64,000 bases of DNA. It comes from Luteibacter sp. SG786. Its GTDB lineage: Bacteria; Pseudomonadota; Gammaproteobacteria; Xanthomonadales; Rhodanobacteraceae. Positions 49,814 to 58,245 of the stretch are shown here, piece by piece (the stretch's first letter is position 1; each line of letters opens with the position of its first letter). Below the pieces are notes generated by a model. That model did not search any database and was not told the origin of the DNA. It saw only the letters and a program-made list of their open reading frames with translations. The DNA lies in assembly GCF_011759605.1 (NCBI RefSeq), contig NZ_JAAOYX010000001.1, forward strand, positions 992,001 to 1,056,000, read 5' to 3'. Position numbers and translations under genes: made by a program.

Positions 49814-52675
49814 ATGTCGGACGTCACTATCAAACAACTGGCCCAGGTCCTGGAGATGCCAGTCGAGAAGCTCCTCGGGCAGCTCGACCAGGCCGGGATG
49901 AAATTCAACAATGCGGATCAGGTCATCAGCAGCACCGAAAAGGTGAAGCTGCTCGGTTTCCTGCGTCGCACGCACGGCAAGAACGAGCCCGCGCCCGAAG
50001 CGGACGACTCGGCCCCGCGCCAGATCACCCTGAAGCGCCGCACCGTCGGCGAGCTGAAGGTGAATACGGGCAGCGGCCGTGGCGCCGGTCCGGCCAAGAC
50101 GGTGAACGTCGAGGTTCGGGCGAAGCGCACGTACGTGAAGCGCAGCGCGATCGCCGAAGAGGCATCGCACGACACCGAGCGTGAGGAAGCCGCGCGCAAG
50201 CTCGCCGAATCGCAGGCGCAGCGCGAGCACGAGGAAGCCCAGCGCCGCGAGGAGGCCGAGCGCCGTCGCGAGGCAGAGGAAGCCCGTCAGCTCGCCGAAG
50301 CCGAAGCCCGTCGCCAGGAAGAGGCCGCCGCCGAGGCGCGCCGCCAGGCGGAAGAGGCCGCGGCCGAGCGCGCTCGCGCCGAGCAAACCCGTGCCGAAGC
50401 CCCGGCCGCCGAAGCCCAGCCGGAAGCCCCGGCCGCGGCGGGCGACGACGGTGTCGGCCATCAGACGGCGAAGCTCGATAACCGCTCGCTCGGCATGATC
50501 CTTCCGCGCATCCACGAGCCGCGGAAGCGCGAACGCGTCGTGTCCAAGCCTGCTCCGGCGCCCGCGCCTGCCCCGGCTCCGGCCCCGGCACCCGTGGCGT
50601 CCACGCCGGCGGCGCGTCCGGCCGCTGCATCGGGTGGTGCCCGTCCGGCCCCGGCATCCGCTCCGTCCACGAACGACGCCCGCGGTGCGGCGCGTCCGAA
50701 GCATGGCGGTGGTGCTGGCGGCGGCCGTAATGGCGATCGCGAGCCGGGCGGCAAGCGTTTTGCCGCCGGCGAACTGCACCTGTCGGATGCCGACCGCGCG
50801 CGCCGCTCCAGCGGCAACCGTCGCGGAGGCGGCAAGGTCAAGGGCCGTTCCGAGGCCCCGCGCGGCGCCACGTCGTCGGGTCCGCACGGCTTCACGCGTC
50901 CCACCGCCGCGGTGGTGCGCGACGTGGTGATCGGCGACAACAACCTCGTTACCGAGCTGGCCCAGAAGATGGCCGTGAAGGGCGCCGAGGTGGTGAAGGC
51001 CCTGTTCAAGATGGGCGTCATGGCCACGATCAACCAGACGATCGACCACGACACCGCCGCGCTGGTGGTCGAGGAACTGGGCCACAACCCGGTTCGCGCC
51101 ACCGACAACGACGCGGAGGCCGCGCTGGCCACGCACACCCAGAACGTGGAACTGGAGGGCGAGAAGATCCAGCGTCCGCCGGTCGTCACGATCATGGGCC
51201 ACGTCGACCACGGCAAGACCTCGCTGCTCGACTACATCCGCCGTACCAAGGTCGCCTCGGGCGAAGCGGGCGGCATCACGCAGCACATCGGCGCCTACCA
51301 CGTCGAAACCAGCCGCGGTGTCATCACCTTCCTCGACACCCCGGGCCATGCCGCGTTCACGTCGATGCGTGCCCGCGGCGCCCAGTCCACCGATATCGTG
51401 GTGCTGGTGGTCGCGGCCGACGACGGCGTCATGCCCCAGACCATCGAGGCGGTGAAGCATGCGCGCGCCGCGAAGGTGCCGCTGATCGTCGCCGTCAACA
51501 AGATGGACAAGTCCGACGCCAATCCGGACAACGTGAAGCAGGGCCTCGCCAACCTCGAGGTCATTCCCGAAGACTGGGGTGGCGACACGCAGTTCGTGCC
51601 CGTGTCCGCGAAGACGGGCGACGGCGTGGACGCGCTGCTCGACGCCATCTCGATCCAGGCGGAAGTGATGGAACTCAAGGCGGTGGCCGACGGCCGCGCC
51701 TCGGGTGTCGTCATCGAATCCAGCCTCGATCGCGGTCGCGGTCCGGTGGCCACGGTGCTGGTGCAGCAGGGCACGCTGAAGAAGGGCGACTTCGTCGTCT
51801 GCGGCGTGGAATACGGCCGCATGCGCGCGCTCGTGGACGAAACCGGCAAGCAGGTGAACGAGGCGGGTCCGTCCATTCCGGTGCAGGTGCTGGGTCTGTC
51901 CGGCGTGCCGGAATCGGGTGACGACTTCGTGGCCGTCGAGGACGAGCGCCTTGCTCGCCAGGTGGCGGCGGAGCGTCAGCAGAAGCGTCGCGAGAACCGT
52001 CTCGTCAGCAAGTCCAACCGTCTGGAAGACATCATGGCCCAGATGGGCCAGGGCGAAGGTCAGCAGACCCTTAACATCCTGGTGAAGGCCGATGTGCAGG
52101 GTTCGGTGGAGGCGCTGCGCGACTCGCTCACCCAGATCGGCAACGACCTGGTGAAGGTGAACGTGATCTCGTCCGGCGTGGGCGGCATCACCGAATCGGA
52201 AGCAACGCTGGCGGCGGCCTCGAAGGCGCTGATCATCGGCTTCAACGTCCGTGCCGATGCCTCGGCGCGCAAGGTCATCGACACGAACGGTCTCGACGTC
52301 CGTTACTTCTCGATCATCTACGACGTCATCGATCAGGTGAAGCAGGCGGCATCCGGCCTCCTCGGCATGGAGATCCGCGAGGAGATCATCGGTATCGCGC
52401 AGGTGCGCGATGTCTTCCGCTCGTCGAAGTTCGGCGCGGTGGCGGGCTGTATGGTCACCGAGGGCGTGGTCAAGCGCTCCAAGCCGATCCGCGTGCTCCG
52501 CGACAACGTGGTGGTGTTCCAGGGCGAACTGGAATCGCTGCGCCGCTTCAAGGAACTCGTGGATGAAGTGCGCAACGGCATGGAATGCGGTATCGCCGTG
52601 AAGCAGTACAACGACGTGAAGGTCGGCGACCAGATCGAGTGCTTCGAGCGCATCGAAGTGGCAAGAACTCTGTAA
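49814..52675 (+). CDS. infB: translation initiation factor IF-2
   Basis: 953 aa. Two IF2_N domains with an A/E/R/P-rich low-complexity linker (residues about 110-360), G domain with [18 protein letters not shown] at about 462-479 and [19 protein letters not shown], and the C-terminal fMet-tRNA-binding domain. Length is typical for long proteobacterial IF2. Confidence 0.97.
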   Translation: MSDVTIKQLAQVLEMPVEKLLGQLDQAGMKFNNADQVISSTEKVKLLGFLRRTHGKNEPAPEADDSAPRQITLKRRTVGELKVNTGSGRGAGPAKTVNVEVRAKRTYVKRSAIAEEASHDTEREEAARKLAESQAQREHEEAQRREEAERRREAEEARQLAEAEARRQEEAAAEARRQAEEAAAERARAEQTRAEAPAAEAQPEAPAAAGDDGVGHQTAKLDNRSLGMILPRIHEPRKRERVVSKPAPAPAPAPAPAPAPVASTPAARPAAASGGARPAPASAPSTNDARGAARPKHGGGAGGGRNGDREPGGKRFAAGELHLSDADRARRSSGNRRGGGKVKGRSEAPRGATSSGPHGFTRPTAAVVRDVVIGDNNLVTELAQKMAVKGAEVVKALFKMGVMATINQTIDHDTAALVVEELGHNPVRATDNDAEAALATHTQNVELEGEKIQRPPVVTIMGHVDHGKTSLLDYIRRTKVASGEAGGITQHIGAYHVETSRGVITFLDTPGHAAFTSMRARGAQSTDIVVLVVAADDGVMPQTIEAVKHARAAKVPLIVAVNKMDKSDANPDNVKQGLANLEVIPEDWGGDTQFVPVSAKTGDGVDALLDAISIQAEVMELKAVADGRASGVVIESSLDRGRGPVATVLVQQGTLKKGDFVVCGVEYGRMRALVDETGKQVNEAGPSIPVQVLGLSGVPESGDDFVAVEDERLARQVAAERQQKRRENRLVSKSNRLEDIMAQMGQGEGQQTLNILVKADVQGSVEALRDSLTQIGNDLVKVNVISSGVGGITESEATLAAASKALIIGFNVRADASARKVIDTNGLDVRYFSIIYDVIDQVKQAASGLLGMEIREEIIGIAQVRDVFRSSKFGAVAGCMVTEGVVKRSKPIRVLRDNVVVFQGELESLRRFKELVDEVRNGMECGIAVKQYNDVKVGDQIECFERIEVARTL

Positions 52676-52678
52676 ACC

Positions 52679-52800
52679 GTGAACCGTGAACAGTGAGCAG
52701 TGAGCAGTGAACAGTGAACAGTGAACAGTGAACCGTAAGTAAGATCCTCGGTCGTCAAAGCGACGACGGCAGCTCACGGTTCACTGTTTCACTGTTTCAC
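52679..52800. repeat. GTGAACA heptamer array with inverted copy (infB-rbfA)
   Basis: Eight 7-bp units (GTGAACC, GTGAACA, GTGAGCA) run without break from 52679 to 52734; an inverted version (about 52772-52800, TTCACTGTTTCAC) faces it, forming a long potential hairpin between infB and rbfA. A similar intergenic class is known to me from Xanthomonadales. Confidence 0.8.
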
Positions 52801-52814
52801 GCATTGGAGCCCCC

Positions 52815-53198
52815 ATGCCTTCCCGCGACTTCAAACGCACCGACCGTGTCTCCGCCGAGCTTCGCCGTGAAATCGGTCTGCTCGTGCACGCGGCTGTGCG
52901 CGACCATGCCTTGCCGTCGGTCAGTGTGTCCGACGTGGAAACCACCAAAGACCTCGACTGGGCCACGGTGTGGGTCACCGCGCTCATGCCCGAGCAGTCC
53001 ACGGTCGCGATGAAGGCGCTGAAGGAACTGGCTCCCGAATTCCGCCGCAGCCTGTCGCGCTCCATGCGCCTGCGCCGTGTGCCGGAACTGCGCTTCAAGT
53101 ACGACGAATCGGTGGACCAGGGCGAGCGCATCGAGCGACTGTTGCGCGACAACCCGGTGCCGCCGGCCGATGACTCGGGCGAAAGCAAGGGCGACTGA
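52815..53198 (+). CDS. rbfA: ribosome-binding factor A
   Basis: 127 aa. FKRTDRVSAELRREIGLLVH, VSVSDVETTKDLDWATVWVT and RRVPELRFKYDESVDQGERI are RbfA blocks. Supports late 30S maturation with RimP. Confidence 0.95.
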   Translation: MPSRDFKRTDRVSAELRREIGLLVHAAVRDHALPSVSVSDVETTKDLDWATVWVTALMPEQSTVAMKALKELAPEFRRSLSRSMRLRRVPELRFKYDESVDQGERIERLLRDNPVPPADDSGESKGD

Positions 53199-53204
53199 CG
53201 GCTT

Positions 53205-53290
53205 TGTGTGGGAGCCGCTTCAGCGGCGAATGGATGCTCGCGACAAGCGTGCCCGCTGCCGCGGGATCGCCGGCGTAGCCGGCTCCCACA
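53205..53290. repeat. REP-type element between rbfA and truB
   Basis: TGTGTGGGAGCCGC... to ...GCCGGCTCCCACA, outer arms pair, with an inner GCGGGATCGCCGG-type inner hairpin. Related copies lie inside truB (54223-54275) and at 57571-57657. Confidence 0.85.
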
Positions 53291-53320
53291 ATGTTTCGCA
53301 CCCGCCACGTTCCGGTATTC

Positions 53321-54391
53321 ATGAATCGCCGAACCTTCCGCGACATCCACGGCATCCTCCTCCTCGACAAGCCGCTGGGCCTGAGTTCCAACCAGGCCTT
53401 GCAGACGGCGCGACGGCTGGTGGGCGCGGCGAAGGGCGGGCATACGGGCAGTCTCGACCCCCTGGCCACGGGCCTTCTGCCGCTCTGCTTCGGCGAGGCG
53501 ACCAAGATCGCCGGCTGGTTGCTGGGGTCGCGCAAGGCCTACGAGGCCGAGGTGAAGCTGGGTGAGACCACCACCACGGCCGACCTCGAAGGTGAGGTGG
53601 TTGAGACCCGCGCCGTGCCGCCGTTGGACGACGCCACGCTCGAAGCCGCCCTCGCTCCCCTGCGCGGGCGCATCGTCCAGATTCCTCCGGCGTACTCGGC
53701 CATCAAGCAGGACGGCGTGCCGCTCTATGTGAAGGCCCGCCGGGGCGAAGCGGTGGACGTGCCCGCCCGCGAGGTGGACGTCTATCGTCTCGACGTGATC
53801 GAACGCAGCGGCGACACGCTCCGCCTTCACGTCGAATGCGGGTCTGGTACGTACGTACGCAGCCTGGCCGTCGACCTCGGCCAGAACCTGGGCTGCGGCG
53901 CACACCTCACCGGATTGCGCCGCCTGTGGGTGGAGCCCTTCATGGCTCCGGCCATGGTCACCCTCGACCAGTTGCGGGAGGCGGCAGAGGCAGGGCCCGA
54001 CCCCCTCGATGCCTGCCTGCTCCCCGTGGAAGCGGGTCTGGCGCATATTCCCCGGGTAGATCTGAACCCCGACCAGACCCGCGTACTCGGCTTCGGCCAG
54101 CCGGTGCCCTTGCGGCCCGGCGCGGCTCCAGGCCAGGAGGGAGCCTCAGAGGCAGCAGCCCCGGTAGCAGCATCCTCAGAGGCAGCAGCCCTGGAGGCAG
54201 CAGCCCTGGAGGCAGCAGCCCCTGTGGGAGCCGGCTACGCCGGCGATCCCGCGGCAGCGGGCAGGCTTGCCGCCACGGCCGGGTTCCAGGGCCGCTGCGC
54301 CGCCTATGGCTCCGATGGCCGCCTCATGGCCCTGGCCGAGGTGGACGAGGGGGGAGTCCTACGTGTCCTGCGGGGGTTCAATCTGCCCTAG
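53321..54391 (+). CDS. truB: tRNA pseudouridine(55) synthase TruB with repeat insertion
   Basis: 356 aa from [11 protein letters not shown] (the upstream MFRTRH start falls in the REP element). Catalytic Asp46 in [31 protein letters not shown] and [17 protein letters not shown] match the family. Residues about 274-318 are not TruB: an Ala/Glu repeat ([16 protein letters not shown]) then REP-encoded [12 protein letters not shown], followed by the normal C-terminal PUA-like end. Length exceeds E. coli TruB (314 aa) by the insertion. Confidence 0.93.
   Translation: MNRRTFRDIHGILLLDKPLGLSSNQALQTARRLVGAAKGGHTGSLDPLATGLLPLCFGEATKIAGWLLGSRKAYEAEVKLGETTTTADLEGEVVETRAVPPLDDATLEAALAPLRGRIVQIPPAYSAIKQDGVPLYVKARRGEAVDVPAREVDVYRLDVIERSGDTLRLHVECGSGTYVRSLAVDLGQNLGCGAHLTGLRRLWVEPFMAPAMVTLDQLREAAEAGPDPLDACLLPVEAGLAHIPRVDLNPDQTRVLGFGQPVPLRPGAAPGQEGASEAAAPVAASSEAAALEAAALEAAAPVGAGYAGDPAAAGRLAATAGFQGRCAAYGSDGRLMALAEVDEGGVLRVLRGFNLP
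54140..54275 (+). repeat. 15-bp repeats plus REP fragment inside truB
   Basis: CTGGAGGCAGCAGCC-type 15-bp units (core GCAGCAGCC at 54152, 54182, 54197 and 54212) followed directly by TGTGGGAGCCGGCTACGCCG of a REP (54223-54275). The reading frame stays open across the whole insertion. Confidence 0.85.
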
Positions 54392-54412
54392 GGACTCTCT
54401 GATCCGACGGGC

Positions 54413-54442
54413 TTGTTGCCACTACGTGCAGGACGTTACAAT
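54413..54442 (+). promoter_or_regulatory. rpsO promoter
   Basis: TTGTTG (54413-54418), 18-bp spacer, TACAAT (54437-54442), upstream of the leader hairpin. Confidence 0.55.
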
Positions 54443-54472
54443 TACGTGCTCGTTTAACGGCTTTCATCAAAA

Positions 54473-54523
54473 GCGAGGCTTGCGCAACTTCATCGGGGGC
54501 CGTTGAGGTTGCGCAAGTCTCGC
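54473..54523 (+). promoter_or_regulatory. rpsO leader hairpin
   Basis: 16-bp stem with one G-U pair: GCGAGGCTTGCGCAAC and GTTGCGCAAGTCTCGC, 19-nt loop. Ends 26 nt before the rpsO start. Could be an S15 autoregulation target or a processing structure. Confidence 0.6.
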
Positions 54524-54549
54524 ATCCGCTTTTTAAGGAATCGATACAC

Positions 54550-54819
54550 ATGTCGCTCACCGTCGAACAGACCAGCCAGATCATCAAAGACTACGGCCGC
54601 GCGCCCAACGACACGGGCTCGACCGAAGTCCAGGTCGCCCTGCTGTCCGCCAACATCACCGCGCTGCAGGACCACTTCCAGGCGCACAAGCAGGATCACC
54701 ACTCGCGTCGCGGCCTGCTGAAGATGGTCAACAAGCGCAAGACGCTGCTGGCCTACCTCAAGAAGAGCGACCTCGCTCGTTATCAGACCCTGATCGAACG
54801 CCTCGGCCTGCGCCGCTAA
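54550..54819 (+). CDS. rpsO: 30S ribosomal protein S15
   Basis: 89 aa, exact family length. [20 protein letters not shown] and [20 protein letters not shown] are S15 signatures. Followed by pnp as in many proteobacteria. Confidence 0.97.
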   Translation: MSLTVEQTSQIIKDYGRAPNDTGSTEVQVALLSANITALQDHFQAHKQDHHSRRGLLKMVNKRKTLLAYLKKSDLARYQTLIERLGLRR

Positions 54820-54849
54820 ACCACCGGAACAGGACGAGGAGAGATCGAA

Positions 54850-56955
54850 GTGGCGAAAGTAACCAAGTCATTCCAGTACGGTAGTCACGAAGTCACACTG
54901 GAGACGGGCGAAATCGCCCGGCAGGCCTCCGGTGCGGTCATGGTCAGCATGGGCGGCACCGTCGTCCTGGTCACGGTCGTCGCAGCCCCCAAGGCGCGCG
55001 AAGGCCAGGACTTCTTCCCGCTCACGGTCGACTACATGGAGAAGTTCTACTCCGCGGGTCGCATCCCCGGTGGCTTCTTCAAGCGCGAAGGCCGCCCGAC
55101 CGAGAAGGAGACGCTCACCTCGCGCCTCATCGATCGTCCGCTCCGTCCGCTGTTCCCGGAAGAGTTCCGTAACGAGATCCAGGTCATCGCGCAGGTCGTG
55201 TCGCTGAACCCGGAAGTCGACGGCGACATCCCGGCGCTCATCGGTGCCTCCGCTGCCATGACCCTGGCCGGCGTGCCCTTCAAGGGCCCGATCGGCGCGG
55301 CACGCGTCGGTTACGCCAACGGCCAGTACATCCTGAACCCGACGGCCACCCAGCTGAAGACCTCCGACCTCGACCTCGTGGTCGCCGGTACGGCCAAGGC
55401 CGTGCTGATGGTCGAATCGGAAGCGAAGCTGCTCAGCGAAGACGTCATGCTCGGCGCGGTGGTCTTTGGCCACCAGCAGATGCAGGCCGCCATCGACACC
55501 ATCAACGCCTTCGTCGCCGAAGCCGGCGCCAAGTCGTTCAAGTGGGAAGCCCCGGCCGCCAAGACGGCGCTGTACGACGCGGTGAAGGCCGCCGTCGGCA
55601 CGCGTTTCGCCGAAGCCTTCCAGATCCGCGACAAGCTCGCCCGTCGCGACGTCATCGCCAACCTGAAGGCCGAGGTCAAGACGGCTCTCGCCGCCCAGGC
55701 CGAGGCCAACGGCTGGACCGACGGCGACATCGGTGCCGCTTTCGGCGAAGTGGAATACCGCACCCTGCGTGACGGCGTGCTGTCCACCAAGGTTCGTATC
55801 GACGGCCGTCAGCTCGACGACATCCGTCCGATCTCGGTGCGCGTCGGCGTCCTGCCGCGCACGCACGGCTCGGCGCTGTTCACCCGCGGCGAAACGCAGG
55901 CGCTGGTCGTCGCCACGCTCGGCACCACCCGCGATTCGCAGGTCATCGATGCGCCGGAAGGCGAGTGGAAGGACACGTTCCTGTTCCACTACAACTTCCC
56001 TCCGTTCTCGGTGGGCGAAACCGGCCGCGTCGGCAGCCCGAAGCGTCGCGAGATCGGCCACGGCCGCCTCGCCAAGCGCGGCGTGCAGGCCGTCAAGCCC
56101 ACGATCGAGGAATTCCCGTACGTGGTGCGCGTCGTCTCGGAAATCACCGAGTCGAACGGATCGTCCTCCATGGCGTCGGTCTGCGGTTCCTCGCTGGCCA
56201 TGATGGACGCCGGTGTGCCGCTCAAGGCGCCGGTGGCGGGTATCGCCATGGGCCTGGTGAAGGAAGGCGACGACTTCGTCGTGCTCTCCGACATCCTGGG
56301 TGACGAAGACCACCTCGGCGACATGGACTTCAAGGTGGCCGGTACCGCCGATGGCGTGTCCGCGCTGCAGATGGACATCAAGATCGAGGGCATCACCGAA
56401 GAGATCATGCGCACGGCGCTGGCCCAGGCCAAGCGTGGCCGCGTGCACATCCTCGGCGAGATGGGCAAGGTCATGAGCACGGCCCGCTCGGAAATGAGCG
56501 AGTTCGCGCCGCGCCTGCTCACGATCAAGATCCACCCGGACAAGATTCGCGAAGTGATCGGCAAGGGTGGCGCCACCATCCGTTCCATCACCGAAGAAAC
56601 CGGCACCACCATCGACATCACCGACGACGGCAACGTGGTCATCGCCTCGGTGAACCGCGAAGCCGCCGAAGCCGCGCGCAAGCGCATCGAGCAGATCGTC
56701 TCGGACGTCGAGCCGGGCCGCATCTACGAAGGCAAGGTGGCCAAGCTGATGGACTTTGGCGCGTTCGTCACCATCATGCCGGGCAAGGACGGCCTCGTGC
56801 ACGTCTCGCAGATCTCCAGCGAGCGCGTCGAGAAGGTGTCCGACAAGCTGAAGGAAGGCGATATCGTCAAGGTCAAGGTGTTGGAAGTCGACAAGCAGGG
56901 CCGTATCCGCCTGTCGATGAAGGCCGTGACCGAGGAAGAAAGCGCGGCGAACTGA
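54850..56955 (+). CDS. pnp: polynucleotide phosphorylase
   Basis: 701 aa. Two RNase PH domains ([40 protein letters not shown]), a helical linker, KH domain ([20 protein letters not shown]) and S1 domain ([20 protein letters not shown]). 3'-5' phosphorolytic RNase of the degradosome. Confidence 0.97.
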   Translation: MAKVTKSFQYGSHEVTLETGEIARQASGAVMVSMGGTVVLVTVVAAPKAREGQDFFPLTVDYMEKFYSAGRIPGGFFKREGRPTEKETLTSRLIDRPLRPLFPEEFRNEIQVIAQVVSLNPEVDGDIPALIGASAAMTLAGVPFKGPIGAARVGYANGQYILNPTATQLKTSDLDLVVAGTAKAVLMVESEAKLLSEDVMLGAVVFGHQQMQAAIDTINAFVAEAGAKSFKWEAPAAKTALYDAVKAAVGTRFAEAFQIRDKLARRDVIANLKAEVKTALAAQAEANGWTDGDIGAAFGEVEYRTLRDGVLSTKVRIDGRQLDDIRPISVRVGVLPRTHGSALFTRGETQALVVATLGTTRDSQVIDAPEGEWKDTFLFHYNFPPFSVGETGRVGSPKRREIGHGRLAKRGVQAVKPTIEEFPYVVRVVSEITESNGSSSMASVCGSSLAMMDAGVPLKAPVAGIAMGLVKEGDDFVVLSDILGDEDHLGDMDFKVAGTADGVSALQMDIKIEGITEEIMRTALAQAKRGRVHILGEMGKVMSTARSEMSEFAPRLLTIKIHPDKIREVIGKGGATIRSITEETGTTIDITDDGNVVIASVNREAAEAARKRIEQIVSDVEPGRIYEGKVAKLMDFGAFVTIMPGKDGLVHVSQISSERVEKVSDKLKEGDIVKVKVLEVDKQGRIRLSMKAVTEEESAAN

Positions 56956-56982
56956 TCTCAAGCTCATCGCGTTTCTAAAGAG

Positions 56983-57011
56983 CCCGGCATCGCGAGATGC
57001 CGGGTTTTTTT
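56983..57011 (+). terminator. pnp terminator
   Basis: CCCGGCATC-GCGA-GATGCCGGG followed by seven T. Closes the rpsO-pnp unit. Confidence 0.92.
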
Positions 57012-57013
57012 AT

Positions 57014-58184
57014 GTCGCGCACTGTGGCGGCTTTGTTGGCTTGCTTGTGCTTTTCGGTTCGTAGGGTGGGCTCGCCTGTTCGGCCTCGCATCGGCGCCTG
57101 TGCCGTGGTCGGGAAGCCGGCAGCCGTCGCCCTCGCCGCGAAGGCTTACGTCGTTCCTTGCGAAAGGAGAGCCGCTTCGCGGCTAGTGTCTTATGGCTTC
57201 GCCGCGGCGGACCCGGGCGTCCGGGCGGGGGTTTTCGACTCGGCATCCCTGCCTCGGCGAAAACGGCCGGCCGTCCAGGCCGGCCCCCTGACGGGCCTTT
57301 TCCGCCCGGCCGCCCTGGACTCCAGACATCGCGGCGAGGGCGACGGCTACCGGCATCGGACGGTGCGGTGGGGTGTGGTGTTTGGTGCGTGGCTTGCGTT
57401 GTTATGTTGGTCTGTGGCGACCTTCCACGCTTGAGTCGCTGGGTGCCTGCCTTCGCAGGCACGACGGTGTGGGGCTGGGGATGCCGGGGCGCGCGCTCTT
57501 CTGTAGGAGCCGCCATGGCGGCGAGACAACCTGGCCTCGGTCCCCAAGAAATACAATTGCCCAATGCTCTCTGTGGGAGCCGGCTACGCCGGCGATCCCC
57601 GCGGCAGCGGGCCAGCTTGCCGCGAGCACCCATCGCCGCTGAAGCGGCTCCCACACAAAGCGAAGCGGCTCCCACACAAAGCGAAGCGGTCCCCACACAA
57701 AGCGAAGCGGCCCCCACAAGAGCGCGATGCGACGGTCTCGCAGCGACCCACCTACCGTCGTGCCTGCGAAGGCAGGCACCCAGCGCCTCCGTCGGCAAGG
57801 TGTGGGAGCAACCATCGGCTCCTGCTTCGGCTCTCCGAACACCAACCCGCACCGTCCGTGCCAGTACCCGTTCCCCTCGCCGCGATGTCTGGAGTCGAGG
57901 GCGTGCGGGCGGAAGAGGCCCGAAGGGGGCCGGCCTGGACGGCCCGCCGTCTTCGCCGAGGCAGGGATGCCGAGTCGAAAACCCCCGCCCGGACGCCCGG
58001 GTCCGCCGCGGCGAAGCCATAAGACACGAGCCGCGCAGCGGCTCTCTTTTCGCAAGGAACGACGCAAGCCTTCGCGGCGAGGGGAACGGGTACTGGCTCC
58101 CAGGTACCGGTACAGGCGCCGAGCGCGAGGCCGAAGGCGAGCCCACCCTACGAAGCGAACCGGCAAACAAGCAGTGCCGCGACG
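57014..58184. repeat. nested inverted repeats, gene-free (pnp-GH3 interval)
   Basis: Outer arms about 57014-57385 and 57836-58184 are imperfect reverse complements (for example TCGTAGGGTGGGCTCGCC near 57060 answers GGCGAGCCCACCCTACGA near 58137). Inside, a perfect 32-bp pair (57437-57468/57754-57785), a TGTAGGAGCCGCC REP-like element near 57502 and a full REP at 57571-57657 follow. Long open frames on both strands reflect the GC-rich repeat, not genes. Confidence 0.8.
57641..57723 (+). repeat. 21-bp tandem repeats beside a REP
   Basis: Four units of GAAGCGGCTCCCACACAAAG (+C), each 20-21 bp, from 57641 to 57723. The unit equals the end of the preceding REP, so it grew by local duplication. 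Confidence 0.8.
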
Positions 58185-58203
58185 CAGGTTTACTCGAAGT
58201 GCC

Positions 58204-58215
58204 GTAAACGTTTAC
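58204..58215. promoter_or_regulatory. LacI-family operator upstream of GH3 gene
   Basis: GTAAACGTTTAC, a perfect 12-bp palindrome with the central CG of LacI/GalR-family sites, 30 bp before the start codon. It would block transcription until sugar inducer is present. Confidence 0.7.
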
Positions 58216-58245
58216 ATTCGGCGTTTGTTCACGTTCCGGATTCCC

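Noticed and set aside
47626-49911. 761-aa minus-strand open frame antisense to rimP/nusA
   Set aside because: High-GC antisense frame; real genes on the plus strand.
52741-52775. Possible palindrome copy CGTCA-AAGCG-ACGAC between infB and rbfA
   Set aside because: The right arm and spacer do not fit the consensus; it is not counted with the prophage motif.
49763-52777. 1004-aa minus-strand open frame antisense to infB
   Set aside because: Low-complexity mirror of IF-2; no recognisable domain, and infB is unambiguous.
54868-56967. 699-aa minus-strand open frame antisense to pnp
   Set aside because: Shadow of pnp.
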